A DNA stretch of 20,893 nt from Bacteroidota bacterium (GTDB taxonomy: Bacteria > Bacteroidota > Ignavibacteria > Kapaibacteriales > Kapaibacteriaceae): assembly GCA_003488525.1 (NCBI GenBank), contig DNLG01000026.1:36949-57841 (forward strand), read 5' to 3'. A program made the position numbers and the translations under genes. Below are positions 1-8,030 of this stretch, one piece after another (the stretch's first letter is position 1; each line of letters starts with the position of its first letter). Below the pieces are notes generated by a model. The model did no database searches and had not been told where the DNA came from. It was given only the letters and a program-made list of their open reading frames with translations.

Positions 1-1830
1 CAGCCGGAAGAGGGCTATTCGATCGTTGACCACGTGCAGTTCACAACGCCTAACGAGTTCGAGGAAACACAGCGGACAACACGCACAGTCTGTGTACTGG
101 CAGAAGACTGCTGGGAGATCATCGGCTATCACGACGCCGCTACTGGTCCGCCGGTCTGGTTTGAAAAGGGGCGTAAAGATCTTTGTGTTGATGCCGAGCT
201 ACTGGACCCGGAGAACACACTCGTTTTCTTTGGCCGGCGTGTTCCGATCGACGTTCGGATAGAGCGCGTACTTCTTTCGAAGGATAGTGACGATGACGTC
301 ATCACCGGTCGAGCGCCGCATAGCGAGACGCGGATCGATGTTGACAAGCTTGTTACCATTAACGGTGTAGAGAGGTGGATCCCTCTGTCAACATCGATCT
401 GTATGATGAACGGCATCTCAACGCAGCGTGCGGGATTGCGATGTGGTGACAAGATCCGACTCGTCGTGCGCGCCGCCACGCAGCGGGGTGAGCAGTGGCG
501 ATGGTGGACGGCGCGTGATAAGTATACCCTGCCGCGTGGCACCGACCAGGTGGACAACGCGCCGGCATATACGCTGAAGATCGACGAATCGAACGCACAC
601 TTCGATGCTACCTCGTGTGATGGACAGATGCTTGGTCACCGCGAAGTGGCAATTCGTGCGGCATTCCGAAAACGATTTGTCATCGATGCAGTCTCGTTCC
701 GCGTCCGCACACATCAGGGTGGTGAGCGCTGGAAGTACCGCTTCGAAGAGCGGTGGTATGATCCATTACTCTACTACGATATCGACCGTGACGAGCCTCG
801 TGGTGGACGTCAGATCGAGTATATCGCGCGCCGTGGTACAACGATCAAGCTGCGCTTTTCCAGGCCACTCGATGTGCCTTCGGCGTACGCCGGAACGATA
901 TCGGCGGAGTGTACGGCCAACATTCTTCATACAGATCCGCAGGCAAGAGATCTCGACTTTACGGCAGTGAGTTCGGAACAGGGTAATACGCTTGTGCAGT
1001 CATCATCGGGACAGTATCTCGACATTGTGGAGTTTGCCGTGTACCAGCCCGGCACGAAGCCGATCAAGCAGGCTCTGCACGCGGGGATGATCGACCTTCT
1101 GTGCTCAACGGGCTTGCGTTCGATCGATGGCGAGCCCCTTGAAACAATGAAGATCTTTGCGGTCAGGCGCATGGAGCTTCCCGGATTTGGCCTGCGCGTC
1201 ACGGACGCCAAGTTTGCCTATGATGGAGATACCGACTACTTCTTCTGGGAAGACCATGGCGAGATGTACCATGCGCTGTACGGAATGAACACGTCCTCGT
1301 ATAGTCCGGTTGTGAATGCTGACGGTTTCGTTCGCTACCCGGATTGCCGGCAGCAGCGCATACCGGATGGAGACTGTACGCGTGAGTGTGGAGATGAAGC
1401 TGACGTCTTCAGTTTCGGTGATCGCGAGATCTGGCTGCAGACGGCATGGATGGATTGGGGAGATCTTGCCTTTGCCAGGATCGGATCATGGGACGAGGAC
1501 TGCCAGGATAACGACCGCTGTCTTGTGAACAATCTCCGTGATGTTCTCGGCGAGCTACAGAAACGCTCTGATCTGTATAAGGGAGATTCGCTCGTTTCCA
1601 CAAAGGAAGACGTTATCTACGACATCATCTCCTTAGGGGCCAATCTCATCTCCGCGCTTCTGCCGATCGCCGAACAGGACGATCACCTTGCCGAAGTGAC
1701 ATACCTCGAGTCTGCCACAAGCCTCTGGGGAATGTTAACTCCAACAGCCCCGCGTATTTTCCTCTCGGAGGAAAATGCTGATTATAGCCTGCGCGGACAG
1801 TGGTACGTCTCGCGTGCCGTTGTCCGATAG
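1..1830 (+). CDS. Unknown acidic, probably exported protein (5' truncated)
   Basis: The frame is open from the first base of the window to a TAG at 1828-1830, giving 609 residues with no N-terminus. A GTG at 34 is an arbitrary internal start, so I treat the gene as cut by the window edge. I recognise no family. The visible part alternates short beta-rich stretches with acidic loops, including a DGDTDYFFWED segment near residue 409. A cysteine cluster (C449, C459, C463, C501, C507) is spaced like disulfide-forming residues in an exported protein. The end (SLRGQWYVSRAVVR) does not look like a T9SS tail. Only 12 bases separate it from the next gene, which encodes a secreted protein, so co-transcription and an extracytoplasmic role are plausible. 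That it is a real gene is fairly certain; its function is unknown. Confidence 0.75.
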   Translation, partial: QPEEGYSIVDHVQFTTPNEFEETQRTTRTVCVLAEDCWEIIGYHDAATGPPVWFEKGRKDLCVDAELLDPENTLVFFGRRVPIDVRIERVLLSKDSDDDVITGRAPHSETRIDVDKLVTINGVERWIPLSTSICMMNGISTQRAGLRCGDKIRLVVRAATQRGEQWRWWTARDKYTLPRGTDQVDNAPAYTLKIDESNAHFDATSCDGQMLGHREVAIRAAFRKRFVIDAVSFRVRTHQGGERWKYRFEERWYDPLLYYDIDRDEPRGGRQIEYIARRGTTIKLRFSRPLDVPSAYAGTISAECTANILHTDPQARDLDFTAVSSEQGNTLVQSSSGQYLDIVEFAVYQPGTKPIKQALHAGMIDLLCSTGLRSIDGEPLETMKIFAVRRMELPGFGLRVTDAKFAYDGDTDYFFWEDHGEMYHALYGMNTSSYSPVVNADGFVRYPDCRQQRIPDGDCTRECGDEADVFSFGDREIWLQTAWMDWGDLAFARIGSWDEDCQDNDRCLVNNLRDVLGELQKRSDLYKGDSLVSTKEDVIYDIISLGANLISALLPIAEQDDHLAEVTYLESATSLWGMLTPTAPRIFLSEENADYSLRGQWYVSRAVVR

Positions 1831-1842
1831 AATTATAACGTC

Positions 1843-2835
1843 ATGTACAATCATCGTTGGATATCCACCATGAGCAAGGTCCTTGTACAGCTGTTTCTGA
1901 TTATCACGGTATCGGGCATTGTCTGTTCTCAGCCTGTGCTTCCGCCGGTTACCTGCTACGAGACATTCATTGAAATTCCCTACCAGTCCTGGAATGGCGT
2001 CATCCCGCAGTGTCTTGATACGCTCAGGATCGGCAAAACAGCACCCATGCCCCCAACGGGTCTGATGCCTCCTGGGTCGTGTGCGGAGCTCTTCGAAGTG
2101 TCGGGAAAAGGGGCGAGCCGAATCGTTCGTAAGGTTCCGGCCAAGGTGCTGTGTGAAAACGCCGAGCGCGTTATGGTCATCCCCGAAGAGATACTCACGG
2201 CCGAGACCGATCCGGCAAAGATCAAGACCTATGAAGTGCACATGTACTGTGAGTACTGGCGGGGCAAGGAGACCACCGACACGAGCAGCATCACGTTTAT
2301 GGTCAGCCGGGGCTTTCGTGCCCATGCTGTGGCCATCGACTATGATACCGGACTCGAGATCACCGATCCGGGTCTCGTGGAGCCGACGGCTGATCATGCC
2401 GTCAATACCGGTGACGCCCCTTTCCGACTGAACGCATGGAGTAATCAGAAGTATGAGTTCCTGTTTTGGACGTGCTCGTATACGAGGGTACCCTACGATA
2501 TCTACGCGCCATTTCAGGTTATCAGGTCCTTGTGCTGGCCGATCAACGTCACGACGGTGTTCAGCGCCATGTTTCGGCTGCGGACCTCTGATGTTCAAGA
2601 GGTGCCGGGTGATTCCGTTCGCGTAAGCAGGAGCGGATCAACGATCAGTGTCGAACGCCCCCTGCCGGCTGATGGGGAGATCATGATCGTAACACCCACA
2701 GGACGGGTCGTGCATCGCAGGTTCTGGAGCTCGACTATCGAGGCAATACCATTGGAGGATCTGGCATCAGGCGTGTATCTGTGCATCGTACGTGATGGTC
2801 ATCACATAACTCACACCCCCATTCATCACTATTAG
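1843..2835 (+). CDS. Secreted Cys-rich protein with InlB-like module and T9SS C-terminal sorting domain
   Basis: 330 residues from ATG 1843. An in-frame ATG at 1870 gives a cleaner signal peptide (MSKVLVQLFLIITVSG..., likely cleavage VCS|QP). Neither start has a clear Shine-Dalgarno, so the start is uncertain. Residues about 186-245 (APFRLNAW..., YEFLFWTC, INVTTVFSAMF) have the pattern of divergent InlB B-repeats: a residue run ending in F-x-x-W, then NVTxVF. From about residue 257 the protein ends in a type A T9SS sorting domain, recognisable by ISVERPLP, GEIMIVTPTGRVV, IPLEDLASGVYLCIVRDG and a short basic end. Proteins with this tail are exported through the outer membrane by PorU/PorV and the T9SS channel, then anchored or released. 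Cysteines occur throughout (CYET, PQCL, GSCA, MYCEY, WTCS, LCWP). It is the middle gene of a three-gene run; its ligand or role is unknown. Confidence 0.82.
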   Translation: MYNHRWISTMSKVLVQLFLIITVSGIVCSQPVLPPVTCYETFIEIPYQSWNGVIPQCLDTLRIGKTAPMPPTGLMPPGSCAELFEVSGKGASRIVRKVPAKVLCENAERVMVIPEEILTAETDPAKIKTYEVHMYCEYWRGKETTDTSSITFMVSRGFRAHAVAIDYDTGLEITDPGLVEPTADHAVNTGDAPFRLNAWSNQKYEFLFWTCSYTRVPYDIYAPFQVIRSLCWPINVTTVFSAMFRLRTSDVQEVPGDSVRVSRSGSTISVERPLPADGEIMIVTPTGRVVHRRFWSSTIEAIPLEDLASGVYLCIVRDGHHITHTPIHHY

Positions 2836-2846
2836 GAAATCACCTC

Positions 2847-3482
2847 ATGAAAACGAACATCATCATCTGTCTTGTTTACGTTCTTGCCGGATCCGTTCTG
2901 CTTCGGGCTGATGTGACCGTGCATTCTGCCGAGTCCTCCATGAGTCTGCTTCCCGGGAGCGTTGTCACCATCCGCTGGAGTGACGACCTCGAAGCTGACG
3001 TTGTCAACATTGAACTTTGGGACGGCGTGCGCGGAACTACGGCTGCGATCGCAAACAATGTGATGCCGCCGCAGCGCGAGCTGACATGGACGATTCCCGC
3101 AGGCATTGCCGATGGGCGTCGGTATCGGTTCGTTGTCCGCGATGCGCGCAGACCTGAGCGAACAATGGCAAGCATTGGCTTTCATGTCATCATGCGGCCC
3201 GCCCCTGTGACGACATCGGTGCATGAACCAGTTCAGGTAGGGGGCGAGCTCGACGTCGTGCCACGTCCGGCCTCCGAGCAGGTACATCTGGCGTGGACGC
3301 AGCCGCTGGGGCGTATTGAGATCGTCGACGCCCGGGGCGCGCGTGTGAAGCTGGTCTCCCCCGGAGAGGCAACGCGAATGTGTACGGTGGACGTGACCGA
3401 TCTGGGCATAGGAGCCTACACGGTGCTGTCTCGTACCCTTCAGGGGCAGGTGCTGCAGAGCCCCCTGATCATCAACCGGTGA
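2847..3482 (+). CDS. Secreted Kre9/KNH-like beta-sandwich protein with T9SS C-terminal domain
   Basis: 211 residues. The start ATG follows an AGGA about ten bases upstream. A signal peptide is evident (MKTNIIICLVYVLAGSVLLR, cleavage probably after LRA). Residues about 30-110 fit the Ser-Thr-rich/Kre9-KNH fold pattern: a VTIRWSDD strand, VNIELWDG, an IANNV turn, LTWTIPAGIADGRRYRFVVRD. In this family the module is a small immunoglobulin-like adhesion or wall-binding domain. From about residue 134 there is a compact T9SS type A tail (LDVVPRP, QVHLAW, GRIEIVDARGARV, DVTDLGIGAYTVLS, PLIINR). The mature protein is therefore essentially one sandwich domain plus the sorting tail. It lies 11 bases after the previous T9SS cargo gene, so the two are probably co-transcribed. 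Its stop codon directly abuts the stop of the opposite-strand nuclease gene. Confidence 0.8.
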   Translation: MKTNIIICLVYVLAGSVLLRADVTVHSAESSMSLLPGSVVTIRWSDDLEADVVNIELWDGVRGTTAAIANNVMPPQRELTWTIPAGIADGRRYRFVVRDARRPERTMASIGFHVIMRPAPVTTSVHEPVQVGGELDVVPRPASEQVHLAWTQPLGRIEIVDARGARVKLVSPGEATRMCTVDVTDLGIGAYTVLSRTLQGQVLQSPLIINR

Positions 3483-4856
3483 TCAGACGTCGCCGAGCAG
3501 AGTGTAAGAAACACCGTGCCGCGGAATGATGATCCGCGTGCCGGGAAGGCGTTCGTGAATTGCCAGCGCGAGAGACTCGCACGCACCCGAGTCACCGTGG
3601 GTGATGACGACCGTTGAAGGGCGGATGTCTTGAGCAAGCTCGATAAGATGCTCGCGCGAGGCATGACTGCTGAATCGGAACCGTTCGACCTCACACACAC
3701 GTCGAGAGCGTGTGGACCCGAAGTCGAACGGTTTCTTTGTTTCGGAGGTCAGCAGACTGTGGCCCGGTGAGTCGGGATCCTGATATCCGATGAAGCCGAT
3801 TCCAAAGTTTGGCCGAATGAACCATTCTCTGGCAAGGGTATGGGACATCGTTCCGGTGTTCATCATTCCTGATGGCGCAAGAACGATCGACGGTTCACGC
3901 ATAAAGTCACCCCGTACCAGTTCGTCGCGGCGCAGACGCTCCTGTGGCACGTCGGAGACCTCGAATCCCGGCCGCTTCATTGGATCACTGTAGCAATACT
4001 GATCATAGACCTTGTTGATTCGCACACCGATGCCGCCGGAGTAGATCGGCAGATGCGGAATGCTGCCTCGCCGCATCAGCGAGTGGAGGTGGACGATCAT
4101 TTCCTGCAGTTTGCCCATGGCAAAGCATGGTATGAGCACCGACCCGTTACGTCCGGCGATCTCATTGATGAAGCCCGCAAGACGTTTGGTCTCCGCGGCA
4201 TAGGTCGGAAGATCCTCCGTTGCCGCATTTGTTGCCTCGGTGATCAATACGTCCACATGTTGCCGCGGAAGACGCGCCTTAGGCACGACAAACTGATCCG
4301 ACATCATCACGTCGGCCGTGTGGAGGATGGAGAAACCCTTGACGCTGAGAGAAACGCTGGCCGACCCCAGGATGTGTCCGGCCCAGTGAAAGGAAAGATC
4401 GACGGGTGAGCGACCCGAGTAACCGCGAAAGCGAAGGGGCTCATCATACGGAACCGCTTCGAAGGCCTGCCGCAGCGCCTCGATGGTTTCGCGCTCGTAG
4501 AACTCCAGCCAATGTTTCGGAAACGCGGTCGCGATCTCGCTTCTCAGCAGTCGTGCACCGTTGTGCAATACGATGTGACTCAGGTCCCGCGTGGCATGCG
4601 TCATGACGGGACGAAGGTGCGGATGCCGGCGCATCACATACGGTACGCCTCCGATATGATCCGTGTGGGCGTGTGTGACCACGAGAACGTCCGTTGGCCG
4701 GTCTCCCAGCGCATCCACATCCGGAAAGGCCCGCAAGGTTCGATCGCGAGGGTGCAGCCCGGCGTCGATCAGCACACCCGTACCGTCGAGCTCGAGGTAG
4801 CAGCAGTTGGCACCGATTTCCTCGGCCCCACCCAGCATGATGAGCTCGGCGTTCAT
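3483..4856 (-). CDS. beta-CASP metallo-beta-lactamase, probable RNA-processing exo/endonuclease
   Basis: 457 residues from an ATG at 4856. The full metallo-beta-lactamase/beta-CASP set can be read: D31 in VLIDAG (motif 1), H62-x-H64-x-D66-H67 (motif 2), H161 in GHILGS (motif 3) and D182 in HTADV (motif 4). The beta-CASP motifs follow: the acidic ITEAT at 205-209, H398 in FSSHAS, and H420 in ITHGD. LAPSGMMNTG at 327-336 is typical of the CPSF/Ysh1-like 'RNA exonuclease' group. These enzymes bind two zinc ions and cleave or trim RNA in the cytoplasm. The substrate cannot be told from sequence. It lies 10 bases downstream of the DUF2892 gene on the same strand and is probably transcribed with it. 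Its end touches the end of the preceding plus-strand gene with no spacer. Confidence 0.93.
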   Translation of the reverse strand: MNAELIMLGGAEEIGANCCYLELDGTGVLIDAGLHPRDRTLRAFPDVDALGDRPTDVLVVTHAHTDHIGGVPYVMRRHPHLRPVMTHATRDLSHIVLHNGARLLRSEIATAFPKHWLEFYERETIEALRQAFEAVPYDEPLRFRGYSGRSPVDLSFHWAGHILGSASVSLSVKGFSILHTADVMMSDQFVVPKARLPRQHVDVLITEATNAATEDLPTYAAETKRLAGFINEIAGRNGSVLIPCFAMGKLQEMIVHLHSLMRRGSIPHLPIYSGGIGVRINKVYDQYCYSDPMKRPGFEVSDVPQERLRRDELVRGDFMREPSIVLAPSGMMNTGTMSHTLAREWFIRPNFGIGFIGYQDPDSPGHSLLTSETKKPFDFGSTRSRRVCEVERFRFSSHASREHLIELAQDIRPSTVVITHGDSGACESLALAIHERLPGTRIIIPRHGVSYTLLGDV

Positions 4857-4866
4857 GATTGATGTC

Positions 4867-5073
4867 TTACTGGGAGGTCTTGCAGGTGGTAATGCCCAGG
4901 ATGGAGTACAGGCCGCAGAAAGAGAACAGCGCCGTGCCCGTCAGGGCAACCGCCGCAATGCCCAGAACAAGGGCCAGAGTGCCAGAAACCGTTCCGGTGG
5001 CGACCGCTACGACGCAGGCGCCGGCGATCGAAAGACGCAGAACTTTGTCGGTCGTACCTATGTTTTTCGTCAT
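4867..5073 (-). CDS. DUF2892 (YgaP-tail type) inner-membrane protein
   Basis: 68 residues starting MTKNIGTTDKVLRLSIAG. A second in-frame start (GTG at 5085) would add four residues. I prefer the ATG at 5073 because a TGGAG Shine-Dalgarno sits six bases before it and overlaps the GTG. Two hydrophobic helices (about residues 16-33 and 36-53) form a hairpin. It is followed by FCGLYSILGITTC, the conserved C-x-LY-x-x-LG-x-x-TC ending of DUF2892, the membrane module also found at the C-terminus of the rhodanese YgaP. The molecular role of the stand-alone version is not established. It is the first gene of a short minus-strand operon with the beta-CASP nuclease and is divergent from the icmF-like operon. 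Confidence 0.88.
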   Translation of the reverse strand: MTKNIGTTDKVLRLSIAGACVVAVATGTVSGTLALVLGIAAVALTGTALFSFCGLYSILGITTCKTSQ

Positions 5074-5079
5074 GATTCG

Positions 5080-5084
5080 CTCCA
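5080..5084 (-). promoter_or_regulatory. Shine-Dalgarno deciding the DUF2892 start
   Basis: Read on the minus strand, TGGAG stands six bases before the ATG at 5073-5071. It overlaps the upstream candidate GTG (5085-5083), which itself has no ribosome-binding sequence. This favours the shorter protein. Confidence 0.6.
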
Positions 5085-5085
5085 C

Positions 5086-5234
5086 AAGACGTGGCTAGAA
5101 AAGGACCTGATCGGCCATTGCAATATGCGGACGATTCAACCGAGTACCGTTGCGGCGAGCCGCCCGCGACCCCTTAAAGCCTATATCCTGTGTAGTTTTG
5201 CGACGTTGTCCACACCCATCTCGAGTCAATTCGG
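5086..5234. other. Divergent intergenic region between DUF2892 and the split-icmF operon
   Basis: About 150 bases that must hold outward promoters for both operons. On the plus strand I see one -7 box (5193-5200). On the minus strand I find no convincing TAnnTTTG box. A short inverted repeat, GCGGC-ga-GCCGC at 5152-5163, is the only other symmetrical element. It could be an operator but is short enough to arise by chance at this G+C. Confidence 0.5.
5193..5200 (+). promoter_or_regulatory. Bacteroidetes-type -7 promoter box (TAGTTTTG)
   Basis: TAGTTTTG matches the TAnnTTTG -7 consensus used by the primary sigma factor of Bacteroidetes. Transcription would start four to six bases after the box, near 5204-5206, leaving a leader of about 30 bases before ATG 5235. 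There is no TTG at the usual 17-23 base spacing upstream, so the -33 element is poor or absent. The nine bases GTAGTTTTG recur exactly in front of gatB (11041-11049). Confidence 0.55.
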
Positions 5235-6659
5235 ATGCAATCCCCAGCCCCCTACTCGCCCTCGACCATGGTTCGCATCGTTACTGCGGCGTCGCTTTTC
5301 GACGGCCACGATGCTGCTATTAACGTTATGCGCCGCATTATCCAGTCGACCGGATGCGAGGTGATACACCTCGGACACAACCGATCGGTTCGCGAAGTCG
5401 TTGACTGCGCGGTGCAGGAGGACGCTCAGGCCATTGCCATGACGTCCTACCAGGGCGGCCATGTGGAGTACCTCACCTACATGCGACGTCTGCTTGATGA
5501 GCAGGGGGCAAGCCACATCCGGATCTTTGCCGGAGGGGGTGGGACTATCCTTCCGAGCGAGATCGAAGAACTCCATGCAGCCGGTATCACACGGGTGTAT
5601 TCACCCGACGATGGCAGGGCAATGGGGCTTCAGGGGATGATCAACGACCTTGTTGCGACGTCCGACTTTGTTCCGCCGATCGGCGAGCCCGAGCATCTGG
5701 CCGAACGCGTCCGCAAACGTGATCCGAGGGCGATAGCCCAGGCGATCTCGTGTGCCGAGCGGGGTCGGCACGACCTGATCGGCTTTGCCGCCAATGCCGT
5801 GCGGCGTCCGGTCCTCGGCATTACGGGAACGGGTGGAGCCGGCAAGTCTTCTCTTACCGACGAGATCGTGCGGCGCTTTCTGCTCGACCAGCCCGAGCGC
5901 TCGATAGCGGTCGTCAGTGTTGATCCATCGAAGCGCAAGACCGGTGGGGCCTTGCTCGGTGACAGGATCCGGATGAATGCAGTGAGTAACCAGCGCGTGT
6001 ACATGCGTTCGTTTGCCACGCGCGAGGCCAATGTTGCTCTTAACCCTCACGTGGCCGACGCGATCCGCATTCTTTCGTATGCCGAGTACGACCTGATCAT
6101 CGTCGAAACGGCCGGCATCGGTCAGAGCGACAGCCAGATCACGGAAGTCTGTGACGTATCGATGTACGTCATGACGCCGGAGTTCGGCGCCGCTACCCAG
6201 CTGGAGAAGATCGATATGATCGACTATGCGGACCTGATCGCCTTGAACAAGTTCGATAAACGCGGTGCTCTGGATGCGCTGCGCGATGTACGCAAACAGT
6301 ACCAGCGCAGCCGGCAGCGATTCGGTGAGCCCCTTGAGAACATGCCTGTACACGGGACGATTGCCTCACAGTTCAACGATCCCGGAACGAACACGCTGTA
6401 TCGGTCGATCGTTGACGCGCTCAAGCAGCGCTGTGTGCTCGACTGGGAGTCATCCTACTCGGTGAGCGATGAGATGAGTGAGAAGATCTACATCATTCCT
6501 CCTGACAGAACTCGCTACCTGGCCGAACTCGTCGAGGAAAACAAGCGCTATGATGCGCGGGTCGAAAAGCAGTCAGAGATCGCGCGTCGACTCTGGCAGG
6601 TCAACGGCACGATCGCACAGTTGGAGGATCTGCGCGCTGCAGAGCGTAGGGATCGATGA
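5235..6659 (+). CDS. icmF: Isobutyryl-CoA mutase (IcmF) N-terminal half: B12-binding domain plus MeaB-type GTPase chaperone
   Basis: 474 residues, matching the first part of the fused enzyme IcmF. Residues 13-140 are the cobalamin-binding Rossmann domain, with D23-G-H25-D-A-A (the D-x-H-x-x-A motif whose His ligates cobalt), [11 protein letters not shown] and a glycine-rich [10 protein letters not shown]. Residues about 165-420 are the G3E GTPase that loads and protects B12: P-loop GTGGAGKSS at 198-206, [27 protein letters not shown] at 291-297 and NKFD at 338-341. The end ([20 protein letters not shown]...) is the helical linker that in IcmF leads straight into the mutase domain, but here the protein stops. 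The mutase domain is a separate gene at 8031. An in-frame ATG at 5268 ([15 protein letters not shown]) is closer to the usual family start. The gene's last bases form an ATGA overlap with the lipoprotein gene. Confidence 0.93.
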   Translation: MQSPAPYSPSTMVRIVTAASLFDGHDAAINVMRRIIQSTGCEVIHLGHNRSVREVVDCAVQEDAQAIAMTSYQGGHVEYLTYMRRLLDEQGASHIRIFAGGGGTILPSEIEELHAAGITRVYSPDDGRAMGLQGMINDLVATSDFVPPIGEPEHLAERVRKRDPRAIAQAISCAERGRHDLIGFAANAVRRPVLGITGTGGAGKSSLTDEIVRRFLLDQPERSIAVVSVDPSKRKTGGALLGDRIRMNAVSNQRVYMRSFATREANVALNPHVADAIRILSYAEYDLIIVETAGIGQSDSQITEVCDVSMYVMTPEFGAATQLEKIDMIDYADLIALNKFDKRGALDALRDVRKQYQRSRQRFGEPLENMPVHGTIASQFNDPGTNTLYRSIVDALKQRCVLDWESSYSVSDEMSEKIYIIPPDRTRYLAELVEENKRYDARVEKQSEIARRLWQVNGTIAQLEDLRAAERRDR

Positions 6660-8026
6660 TGCAACTGATCCGTTTCTGCATAGTCGCCATCGTGGCCATC
6701 GTTCTGATCTCCTGCGGTGAGAGCGAGTCAACGGCTCCTGCGCCTGAGAAGACAACCGTTCGCCTGTACAACGGGATGGCTCCATCAAAGTCCGCACGAC
6801 TGAGTATCGCCGGCGTGCCGCTCGACGCGGCAGTGCTCAGCGGAACGCGCAGTCTGACTCGTCAGATCGACGCCTCGCCCGAGCCGGTGGATGTAGTGGT
6901 GGATGGTGGCCAGGGTAGTCAACCCTACGCCTCGACCCGTGCCGTATTCCCGGCGTCCGTGCCGAGCTCGGTGATTGTCTTTCCGGCAACGTCGGCATTT
7001 GAGCCAACGCGTTATGCTGACTCGGTTGTTGTCGTGCGCGATACTGAAGTTCCGGCCCCCGGAAAGGCCCGACTTCGTGTGATCAATGCCACGGATGCCG
7101 GAACATGGACGCTGGGCGAACTCAGCGTGCATGTTGATCAGACTCGGGTATTCTCCATTGCCGATCTTCCGCTTCGCACGGTATCGAAGTGGGTAGCGGT
7201 CGACCCCGGAGAGCGCCAGATACGAGTTGTTCGTCAGTGGCAGACCCCTTACGACGCGGCAACGCGCGGCGTAACCTTTGTTCAGGGGGGGTCGTACACG
7301 CTGTTCCTGACGGGCACACTCAATACGGGTGATGCATGGGTTTTCACGGCGCGGCTGTATTCCGATAACGACCAGATGGCCGCCGTGGACCTACTTATTC
7401 CGCCCGATGTGGGCAGTTTTCAGGTTGTCAACGCCGTCACGGGTATTCGATCGATCGATGTGAAGATCGACGGGAAGATCATTCCGTCGATGTCACAGCT
7501 TCCATTTCCCAACGCCTCAGGATACCTCGAACTGGATCTCGGCACACATGCGCTGGAGATCCTCACCAACGGCACGCCCCTTGTCGACAACGTCCGCACG
7601 GTTGCCACGCTTCGCAGCCGGAAGACCATGTTCGTGACCGGCACGCTGGTGCCACCCAACATCGTCGGACTTGAACTCAGCGAGCCTGAGCGGGCTCCCA
7701 ACATATCGATGGCATACGTCCGCATGGGAAATCTCTGTCCCGATGCGCCAACCATCGATATCGCCCTGAAGCAGGACACGACCGAGATCATACCGGAAGG
7801 ATTCCGAAGTCTGGAGTTTCGGGAGTTCAGTGCCATTCCAGGCAGTCAGGAACAGTTTCTTGCTCTTGCTCCCGGCACCTACACCGTTATCGGGTATCGG
7901 GCAGGAACAAAGACCATCGTTCTGCCGCCGTCGGACGTCCGAGTGAATGCCGGCGAAGTACGTACGCTGTGGGCGGGCGGACTTCTTTCGAAGATCTCTC
8001 TTCAATCCGTAACACACGTAAAGTGA
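6656..8026 (+). CDS. DUF4397-type repeat lipoprotein
   Basis: 456 residues (455 if the second of two tandem ATGs is used). [20 protein letters not shown] is a lipoprotein signal peptide with lipobox L-I-S-C, so Cys20 would be lipidated. The rest appears to contain about four beta-sandwich repeats of the DUF4397 type. Approximate starts are residues 33 (TTVRLYNG), 136 ([14 protein letters not shown]), 254 ([20 protein letters not shown]) and 354 ([19 protein letters not shown]), with recurring [28 protein letters not shown] ends. Repeats 2-4 are the clearest. DUF4397 proteins are extracytoplasmic and of unknown function. The gene overlaps the preceding icmF half by ATGA and lies 4 bases before the mutase half, so it is an integral part of the operon. 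What an envelope lipoprotein does between two halves of a cytoplasmic enzyme is not evident. Confidence 0.85.
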   Translation: MMQLIRFCIVAIVAIVLISCGESESTAPAPEKTTVRLYNGMAPSKSARLSIAGVPLDAAVLSGTRSLTRQIDASPEPVDVVVDGGQGSQPYASTRAVFPASVPSSVIVFPATSAFEPTRYADSVVVVRDTEVPAPGKARLRVINATDAGTWTLGELSVHVDQTRVFSIADLPLRTVSKWVAVDPGERQIRVVRQWQTPYDAATRGVTFVQGGSYTLFLTGTLNTGDAWVFTARLYSDNDQMAAVDLLIPPDVGSFQVVNAVTGIRSIDVKIDGKIIPSMSQLPFPNASGYLELDLGTHALEILTNGTPLVDNVRTVATLRSRKTMFVTGTLVPPNIVGLELSEPERAPNISMAYVRMGNLCPDAPTIDIALKQDTTEIIPEGFRSLEFREFSAIPGSQEQFLALAPGTYTVIGYRAGTKTIVLPPSDVRVNAGEVRTLWAGGLLSKISLQSVTHVK

Positions 8027-8030
8027 TCTC

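Noticed and set aside
34..36. GTG as the start of the first gene
   Set aside because: The frame is open to the window edge and nothing resembling a signal peptide or ribosome-binding site is present, so the gene begins upstream of the window.
1735..2598. 287-codon minus-strand open frame
   Set aside because: Antisense to two plus-strand genes; the overlapping secreted protein has a signal peptide and T9SS tail, while the antisense product has no recognisable features.
5152..5163. GCGGC-ga-GCCGC inverted repeat as an operator
   Set aside because: Arms of only five bases in a G+C-rich stretch; no second copy seen near the other promoters.
4053..5364. Several plus-strand open frames of 66-185 codons
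   Set aside because: Antisense to the beta-CASP nuclease and DUF2892 genes, whose motifs are complete.
5601..6353. 250-codon minus-strand open frame
   Set aside because: Opposite the GTPase domain with all its motifs; a shadow frame.
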